DNA from: Lewinellaceae bacterium
GTDB taxonomy: Bacteria; Bacteroidota; Bacteroidia; Chitinophagales; Saprospiraceae
Reading direction: 5' to 3'
DNA length: 40,707 bases
Assembly: GCA_016708875.1 (NCBI GenBank)
Contig: JADJFA010000039.1
Location: 1 to 40,707, forward strand
The notes beneath the pieces were generated by a model, which ran no database searches, had not been told where the DNA came from, and saw only the letters and a program-made list of their open reading frames with translations. This document shows positions 34,884 to 40,707 of the stretch, one piece after another. The position numbers and the translations under genes were made by a program. Each line of letters begins with the position of its first letter. Position 1 is the first letter of the stretch.

Positions 34884-36195
34884 ATGGCGTTTGACATACT
34901 GCTCACCTTTTTCCTTGTTTTCCTCAATGGTTTTTTTGTAGCCGCTGAATTTGCCATCGTTAAGGTGCGCTATTCACAGATCGAGCTTCGCGCCAAATCG
35001 GGCCACCGAATGGCGGGTTTGGCGCAAAAAATGCTCAATAATCTCGATTCCTACCTTTCTGCTACGCAGCTCGGCATCACCCTCGCGAGCCTTGGTCTGG
35101 GTTGGATCGGGGAGCCGGTGGTGTCCAAAATACTGATCGCAAGTTTTCATGGACTTGGCTGGAATGTGCCCGATGAAACGGCCCACCAGATCGCCTTGCC
35201 CGTGGCTTTTGCGCTCATCACCGTTTTGCACATCGTTTTTGGCGAACTAGCGCCCAAATCCATCGCCATCCGCAAGCCGGAAGAAACCACGCTGTTTGTT
35301 TCGCTGCCGATGCGGGCGTTTTTTGTGATGTTCCGGCCTTTTATCTGGGTACTCAATGGTTTTGCCAACCGCATATTGAAATTGATCGGCATCCAGCCTG
35401 CCGATGAGCACGAAGCGCACAGCACCGAAGAACTGCGCCTGCTTGTACGACAAGGCCACAAAAGCGGCGCTATTAAAGAGGACAATTTTCAGATCATCCA
35501 GAATGCGTTCGATTTTTCCGGAACTGACGCGCAACAGGTGATGGTGCCGCGCAAAAATATTTTGCCCTGGAGATGGACACCCCGCGCGAGGAAATTCTCA
35601 ACGCCGCCTTCGAAAACAGTTATTCCCGCATCCCCGTCTATGAAGATGATATTGACAACCTGATGGGGATTGTGTTTGCCAAAGACATTTTCAAGGCCAA
35701 TACCAAGCGGGACAACTGGACGCTAAAAGAACTGATGCGCCCGGTGCATTATGTGTACAACTCGGCCAAGCTCAATCGGGTGCTGAAGGATTTTCAGACA
35801 AAAAAAATACACGTCGGCATGGTGATAGATGAGTATGGCGGCACGGAAGGACTGATCGCGATGGAAGACATGTTAGAAGAACTGGTAGGCGAAATCCAGG
35901 ATGAACACGACGATGAGGTTTCTCCAGTGACCAAAAACGAGGACGGCACTTTAACGCTTCAGGCATCGCACCGCTGCACGACCTGAACCATTTTTTACCG
36001 ATGCCTTTCCCGGAGAACAAACAATACAACACGCTTAATGGATTGGTACTCAACCGTTTTGGACGCATTCCTACGAGCAATGATTCCTTCCAGATTGAAC
36101 CATACGAAATCACGGTATTGGAGCGCAGGCAGAATATTTTGATGCACCAGGTGAAGTTGATGGAAGAGCATTTGGAAAGTGGGGAGGAGGAGTGA
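34884..36195 (+). CDS. CNNM/HlyC (CorC)-family transporter with DUF21 and CBS domains (two frame breaks)
   Basis: Start MAFDILLTFFLVFLNGFFVA. DUF21 membrane domain ~1-190: AAEFAIVKVRYSQIELRAKS, LSATQLGITLASLGLGWIGE, VLHIVFGELAPKSIAIRKPE. Then two CBS domains (VMVPRKNILALEMDTP-type start, YSRIPVYEDDIDNLMGIVFA, LKDFQTKKIHVGMVIDEYGG, LIAMEDMLEELVGEIQDEHD) and a C-terminal CorC_HlyC domain (IAPLHDLNHFLP, YNTLNGLVLNRFGRIPTSND). Frames change near 35560 (ttttgccc; one G missing) and near 35962 (caggcatcg; one G missing). Joined length ~436 residues. Members move or sense Mg2+/Co2+ across the inner membrane; the exact ion is not established. Confidence 0.9.
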
Positions 36196-36267
36196 GAAAT
36201 ACGCCAACAGCGAATTTATTTTTCTTCATGACCTAAACCAAGTAGATTAACCTAGTGGTATTGTGAC

Positions 36268-37059
36268 ATGCAAGATATACAAGACATGAGAATGTGGTCA
36301 ACCACAGCGGCTGGATTTTCGAATCTAATAGGAGATTTTGCCCGGATTGGAATATATTCAAGCAATGTCCACACATTGGCGGAAAAACTCAAAAACAACA
36401 ATTTATACCCAGTCAGAGATTTTGGGCATCATTTTAATAATCAAAAACCGGATTTATTCATCTGAATGATTGGCGAACAAATTTTATTGACCTACAAGTG
36501 GCAATTTGGAGTGGGCTAGATTATATTGCATCATTTTTATTCAACAAATACCCAGAATATGATATTGAACATCTTATTGCCAATGAAATCACTATTTGGG
36601 TAGATTTATGTTTATAGACCAAACTCAAGAGACATTAAATCTGAACTGGCTGCTGTACTACCAACGGTTATAAATCATCGGATATTCATTTTGTATTGTC
36701 ACCGACTGCTTTACAAAGAGCATGGTGTTGTTATGAATTAGGTTTGTTCAATAAGCGCTTTTTCAACGAATCCCCAGGACTTTATAGTTTTCTTACCCCA
36801 GCAATGCTAAATTACGTTGGTTGGCGTGATGCAGCAACCACTGATCCAACTGATAAAATGGAAATTAGACAAAAAATTGGCTGATAACTTTCCGGGAGAA
36901 AGTTTTGATTTTATGATGATGCAAGCAAGTCTACAAGGTGAACTGTATTGTGAAAAAGGGAATACAATACAATCGCAATTAGCCATTCAACAGGCTGTAA
37001 AATCAGCAGAAAAATGGATAAAACGTATGGACGAGAAATTCAAATTAGGCAACCAATAA
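36268..37059 (+). pseudogene. TIR-like domain protein, broken
   Basis: Pieces in successive frames: MQDIQDMRMWSTTAAGFSNL ... NNQKPDLFI (36268-36465), HLNDWRTNFIDLQVAIWSGL and YIASFLFNKYPEYDIEHLIA (to ~36616), SELAAVLPTVINHRIF, then IHFVLSPTALQRAWCCYELG (~36690-36740), NKRFFNESPGLYSFLTPAM and finally DNFPGESFDFMMMQASLQGE to KWIKRMDEKFKLGNQ. The segment LSPTALQRAWCCYEL matches the form of the TIR box with catalytic Glu (LSxxyxxSxWCxxEL), and IWVD...FIDQ upstream fits the preceding strand. At least three frame breaks. Sequence is AT-richer than the left part. It could be a defence or signalling TIR protein; this is a low-certainty call. Confidence 0.45.
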
Positions 37060-37093
37060 GCCCAGATTGCCTTAGGATACCAGAAATAAAATA

Positions 37094-37257
37094 CGCTGGC
37101 GCAAGGCTTTTAGCCTTGTGTCTACTATTCCAGTCGGCTGTGCCGACAACACAATTTGCTGGTAATATGCAATTTGTTGCATACAAAGGAAGGTATTTCT
37201 GTCTGTCGGCACAGCCGCATAGCGGATAGCGACACAAGCTGAAGCCTTGCGCCAGCG
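37094..37257. repeat. Nested-palindrome element, copy A
   Basis: 164 bp bounded by 15-bp inverted repeats cgctggcgcaaggct and agccttgcgccagcg. Inside are a hairpin aaggcttttagccttgtg, a near-perfect palindrome gtcggctgtgccgac, and the complementary ctgtcggcacagccg. No coding capacity. It has the form of a MITE or REP-type element. A related copy is at 37906-38052. Confidence 0.85.
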
Positions 37258-37367
37258 GGCCAGTGGGGTTCCACAAAATAAAGTCACATGATACTAGGAG
37301 TTTCAGCTAAGATAAAAGATAGAAGGATTGACAAATGCTTAGAAACCACGGGGTACAACCCAGGTGA

Positions 37368-37839
37368 ATGTGATATATATTATAGCCCTATTATTGGTTA
37401 TTACTTTATGTAGGAATATCAATATTTTTTATTATCCCACTGTGGTTTATTTTAAAAATTTTAATGTTAAAATACCTTTATTTCTTTATCATTTATTTTG
37501 CATTGCAGTATCTGGTTTTGGCATATATAAATAACTCCTATGCACTTACCAAAACAAATTAATTGCAATAAACCCGAATTCCTTTTTAAAAAATGACAGT
37601 TTTTGAGTTGACAGAGATTGACAAATTAATATAGGCAATTTAGACTTGGATTTACAACTTGGATTTTGCTAATACTTTCTAGCAATTATATTGAAATTTA
37701 TACGACAGATAAAACCCAACGATTCTATTCAGTTTTATTAGAAGTAGATTGTTTTGATGAAAACATTACAGAAAAGACTATTGATAATTTCAATACTGCT
37801 TTATGCAAGCACAATATAGTGACAGAATTTAATTTGTGA
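37368..37839 (+). pseudogene. Fragments of small membrane protein(s), no intact gene
   Basis: Readable pieces: YYSPIIGYYF then, after a frame shift, GISIFFIIPLWFILKILMLK and LYFFIIYFALQYLVLAYINN (two TM-like stretches, stop at 37560). Further on, LGFTTWILLILSSNYIEIYT then TTDKTQRFYSVLLEVDCFDE and ITEKTIDNFNTALCKHNIVT, ending FNL at 37839. Composition looks protein-like but no family is recognised. The pieces may be one or two genes. Confidence 0.3.
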
Positions 37840-37905
37840 ACAACATTTGTCGAGATTTGAGTGTTAAGTACTAGGAAAAATTAGTGAAATAGCATAATGG
37901 CAGTG

Positions 37906-38052
37906 TTGGCAAGGCTCCAGCCTTGTGTCCATTATTTAAGTCGGCTATGCCGACATAACAATCAGGCTGGCAATAGGTCAAAAGAGAGGTGTTTTGCCTG
38001 TCGGCACAGCCGACTTGATATTAGGCACAAGGCTGAAGCCTTTGCGCCAGCG
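37906..38052. repeat. Nested-palindrome element, copy B
   Basis: About 147 bp sharing with copy A the hairpin aaggct-ccagccttgtgtc, the palindrome gtcggctatgccgac, the ctgtcggcacagccgac stretch and the right end ggctgaagcctttgcgccag. The left terminal repeat is degenerate (ttggcaaggct). An open frame crosses it but is not credible. Confidence 0.8.
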
Positions 38053-38174
38053 ACAAATAAGAAAAAACTGACAAAGCGGCTTGCAAATGTAGTTCTGCAT
38101 CATACATTTGCCCAGTTTCAGGCTAGTCGTCAATTACGAGAACCCGATTATCTTAATTTAAACCTGGCTTAACC

Positions 38175-38680
38175 ATGATTTGGTTTATAAAATTATTAAT
38201 CGTGTTTCTAGTTTGGACGTTCATAACCTACTGGTTGCATAGGCTCGCCCATGTGAAAACAAATTCAATGTTTTATACAAGTTTCATGCTGCCCACCACG
38301 AAGTAAACTATTTTAAAGGCGGAGAGAAATTTAGCATTGCTTATTTGTGGTTTTACTTTGGAGATATCAGAGTCACAGCAGACGTTCTATTAACCATTAC
38401 ACTTCCATTGATAGTATTAACCATTTTTATCCTTCACAAGGCTTGGTTCTATCGCAGCGTTTCATTATTTACATGAAGTTTTTTATGAGCGGCTATTGAT
38501 CACAACCAAAATCAATGGCCGCATAACCAATTATTTTGCCTCGGGTAGGTATCATTTGGAACATCCAGTGAACCCTTAAAACAATTACAGCAAGCTTTTA
38601 TCACTGTATGGGATAAGGTTTTCAAAACGCAAAAATTAACAGAACCTGACCGCTGCAGTCCAAACGCTAAACCAGTTTGA
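38175..38680 (+). pseudogene. Fatty-acid/sterol hydroxylase-superfamily membrane di-iron enzyme, broken
   Basis: Start MIWFIKLLIVFLVWTFITYW. The histidine boxes of the superfamily appear in order across three frames: HRLAH (HX3H), FHAAHHEV (HX2HH, after a one-base shift at ~38271), FHYLHEVFYE (HX3H), and YHLEHP. Between them lies a membrane pair (VLLTITLPLIVLTIFILHKA). The end KQLQQAFITVWDKVFKTQKL is the usual tail pattern (F..WD..F.T). About 168 residues in total. The enzymes hydroxylate lipids or carotenoids using a di-iron centre. At least three frame breaks. Whether it is dead or mis-sequenced is unresolved. Confidence 0.7.
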
Positions 38681-38747
38681 TTTGCAGTATACAAAATAAC
38701 ATGAAAAACAAAAAGCGCAAAACCTACACCTAAACATTCAGAAACGA

Positions 38748-40148
38748 ATGTTCAGAAACCCATTACTTGCTCATACCTTGAATACTGGGAAACGGTTACT
38801 AAATAAAGTACGGTATCAAGGTTATACTTGGCTTTTCTCCAGGGCTTGCTGCTGCGAATTTTAAACCGGACGCATTGAGTTCGATTGGTGATGAATTCGT
38901 GCACGTTAACAGGGCGGACAATTATCTAAATGGCACCGACCCTGTTCACCGAAGACAACAATGGTATTTTGTACACTCATGTTTGTTGCCTTTATTTAAA
39001 GTACTAGGAGTACAGCATTTTATTGCACGATTGCCAAGTGTATTGTTCGAGTAGGATGATCTATCTTACTTACCGAATTGCCGCCCGTTTGTTCAATCAA
39101 TATATCGGAGTACTGAGTGCTTATGGCGTTTTTTCAATATATCTGATATTTTGGTCCAGGAGCTGAATTACGCCATTTTTGGATTCTTTTTGTTTGCTCT
39201 TCTTTTGGCTTTTTTAAAGGCTTTTGACGAAGGAGCTTGTCTGGAAAATGGAAACAATTTTCCATTTCGCCGCAGATTGCAATGTTATTGCCAGTGGCGC
39301 TTATTTTATCTCTATTGTCACCAACTGACCCTCTTTTTCATTTTTCGCTGGCGAGCTATTGTCTTGTATATGCACTATGGTTTTTATCAGAACGAGCCAG
39401 AAAAATATCGAAACAATACTTTATCTTAGTCTGTTATTGATTCCTTACTGTCTTGTTGATTTGACTCCTGTAGGTCAGAATCGTAACGGCTATTTATCGC
39501 CCATTCTTTCTGCCGACCAGATTGTGTGGGCCTTGGCCCATCAGTACCCTTTTCAAAACAATGGAAATCAGAACCCTTTACTGCTTTCAAGGTGTATAAT
39601 GATGTATTGCGGTATGATACAGGCTGGTTGTATTTTACTGGTTTGTTAGGCATACTATCCATGGTTTTTAAATCGAAAATCGGCACTATGGTTGTGCAGT
39701 ATGTTGCTTGTTCCGTTTGTCCTGCTCAGTTTTGTGTATCGAGCCCTCTGTCCATCGCTATAGCATATTTATACATCCATTCTTCTGGATGGCTTCAGCG
39801 GTGTTTTTTGGTACTGTGGAAGTGTGGGTGGCGCCTTATGTTTCACGCAGCTTCGCAATTTGCTTTCCTGCTGATTCCGTTCGTTTTGGTATTGCTTACA
39901 GCGAATTGGAAAAGAATCGCGACCTTACATTGGTTCGTCAGAAATCTGGTTTTGTGGTGGATGCTAAAATAGGTGGATTAAATTTCACGAATTGGAATGA
40001 CGTTTGCCATATGTTTCAAAAAAAGCGCTTGCCCGATGAAATTGTTATGGCAACGCTTGCCAATGGCGTATCCTATTATTTGAAAGATAAAAACGTGATC
40101 CCTTTTAGACAGGCGGATTATGACACACAAAAAGCATCAGGTATTTAA
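38748..40148 (+). pseudogene. PMT/ArnT-like membrane glycosyltransferase, broken
   Basis: Reconstructed across many frames: MFRNPLLAHTLNTGKRLLNK, LYLAFLQGLLLRILNRTH, GDEFVHVNRADNYLNGTDPV, WYFVHSCLLPLFKVLGVQHF + IARLPSVLF, LTYRIAARLFNQYIGVLSAY, ELNYAIFGFFLFALLLAFLK, QIAMLLPVALILSLLSPTDP, LFHFSLASYCLVYALWFLSE, then GWLYFTGLLGILSMVFK and a soluble-looking tail (FVVDAKIGGLNFTNWNDVCH ... QADYDTQKASGI). The order of an acidic DE loop motif, a V..F.ARLPS helix and multiple TMs is characteristic of GT39/GT83-type enzymes that use polyprenyl-phosphate sugars. Seven or more breaks. Confidence 0.55.
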
Positions 40149-40623
40149 TAAAACCAAAACTGATGGTACGGGAAAAAATGCCAGTTCGTATGAAGACCCG
40201 GTTTATACCGTAACCAACACGCCCCAAAGGTTGGTTGTTGGGCCGATTATTATCTGGAACCCTTTCGTGGATGAGCAAGGCAATTCGTGTACAGGAATAT
40301 GCATTTTATACCAGATGCTTCTCCGACGGCGATGTATTGCTTTTCAAATGGACAATAGTGTATTCCAAAAAACCTGAAAATCAAAAAATATGGTGGAACT
40401 GGGCCGGGAAAACCCCAAAGTTTCGTCCCGTGTCACCAATATCACTGTATCCGAGGAATTATTGAATTCAGGTTCCATAAAAATGGTCTGGAGAACCGCG
40501 AATATTGATAGCAAGGATGAGGCATTTGTGGTTTTCAATAAGCAGTATCCCGTATTTCTGCCTATCAACCAATCAAATGCTACTGAAAACCCACATGGTA
40601 ACCTATTGATAAAAGCATACTGA
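40120..40623 (+). pseudogene. Unknown beta-rich protein fragment (frame breaks)
   Basis: Pieces: KTKTDGTGKNASSYEDPVYT, VTNTPQRLVVG, EYAFYTRCFSDGDVLLFKWT and VYSKKPENQK, then ENPKVSSRVTNITVSEELLN, SIKMVWRTANIDSKDEAFVV and PINQSNATENPHGNLLIKAY-stop at 40623. It reads like a surface beta-sandwich domain. It may be the C-terminal part of the preceding glycosyltransferase or a separate gene starting at 40120. No family recognised. The last 84 bases show nothing. Confidence 0.3.
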
Positions 40624-40707
40624 AACTGGGCAAAATAATATTATCCAGATTGGATATAATCTCAAAGCAAAGCAAGACCCCAGAAGTGGATTCGTCTTTA
40701 CTTTTTG

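Noticed and set aside
37897..38172. 91-codon frame leading into the hydroxylase region
   Set aside because: Most of it is the nested-palindrome repeat; only the last ~35 codons (after 38052) could be a real gene tail, which I cannot assign.
38512..38694. 60-codon minus-strand open frame
   Set aside because: Opposite the C-terminal part of the hydroxylase, which has family motifs on the plus strand.

Overview
The window looks like a chromosomal piece from a Bacteroidota bacterium, most likely a member of the Saprospiria/Chitinophagia side of the phylum (inference, no search run). Support: three secreted proteins end in type IX secretion (T9SS) sorting domains; there is a TonB-type/OMP_b-brl outer-membrane barrel with a carboxypeptidase-like N-terminal domain; two orphan FtsX-type permeases; stand-alone 'two-component regulator propeller' lipoproteins; a LytTR regulator; many lipoproteins; and promoter -7 elements of the Bacteroidota form TAnnTTTG. 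No rRNA, tRNA, CRISPR, integrase or transposase was seen.

Layout. 0-2.5 kb: outer-membrane barrel receptor (-). 2.6-7 kb: a run of minus-strand genes (PA14-OmpA protein, 4-TM protein with long soluble tail, 3-TM protein, coiled-coil protein, lipoprotein) that may be one functional unit of unknown role. 7.2-10.8 kb: plus-strand secreted protein, two propeller lipoproteins (one broken, one intact) flanking a YceI lipoprotein. 10.8-16.3 kb (-): T9SS-exported serine hydrolase, AraC regulator, FtsX permease, DUF6265-like lipoprotein. 16.8-22.8 kb (-): second FtsX permease and a ~1,090-residue BNR/VPS10-type propeller protein split by five frame breaks. 23-25.6 kb: SnoaL-like protein, crcB fluoride channel, and the rplU-rpmA ribosomal operon, whose L27 carries a helix-hairpin-helix extension. 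25.7-28.5 kb: secreted alpha/beta hydrolase divergent from an AraC regulator, then a membrane LytTR regulator. 28.7-36.2 kb: S41 peptidase, T9SS beta-helix protein, duplicated Cys-motif lipoprotein, T9SS five-bladed-propeller protein, secreted protein of unknown function, CNNM/HlyC-type transporter. 36.2-40.7 kb: a more AT-rich stretch holding only broken genes (TIR-like protein, membrane fragments, fatty-acid/sterol hydroxylase, PMT/ArnT-like glycosyltransferase, unknown beta-rich protein) and two copies of a nested-palindrome element.

Two features dominate. First, at least 15 genes are interrupted by single-base frame breaks, most of them at homopolymers, with density rising sharply towards the right end. 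This looks more like uncorrected indels in the assembly than real gene decay, so coordinates of broken genes are reconstructions. One break is different: an in-frame amber codon at 8011-8013. Second, nearly every long intergenic gap contains a long hairpin whose arms are built of short near-tandem units; at least two hairpin families occur twice in the window.
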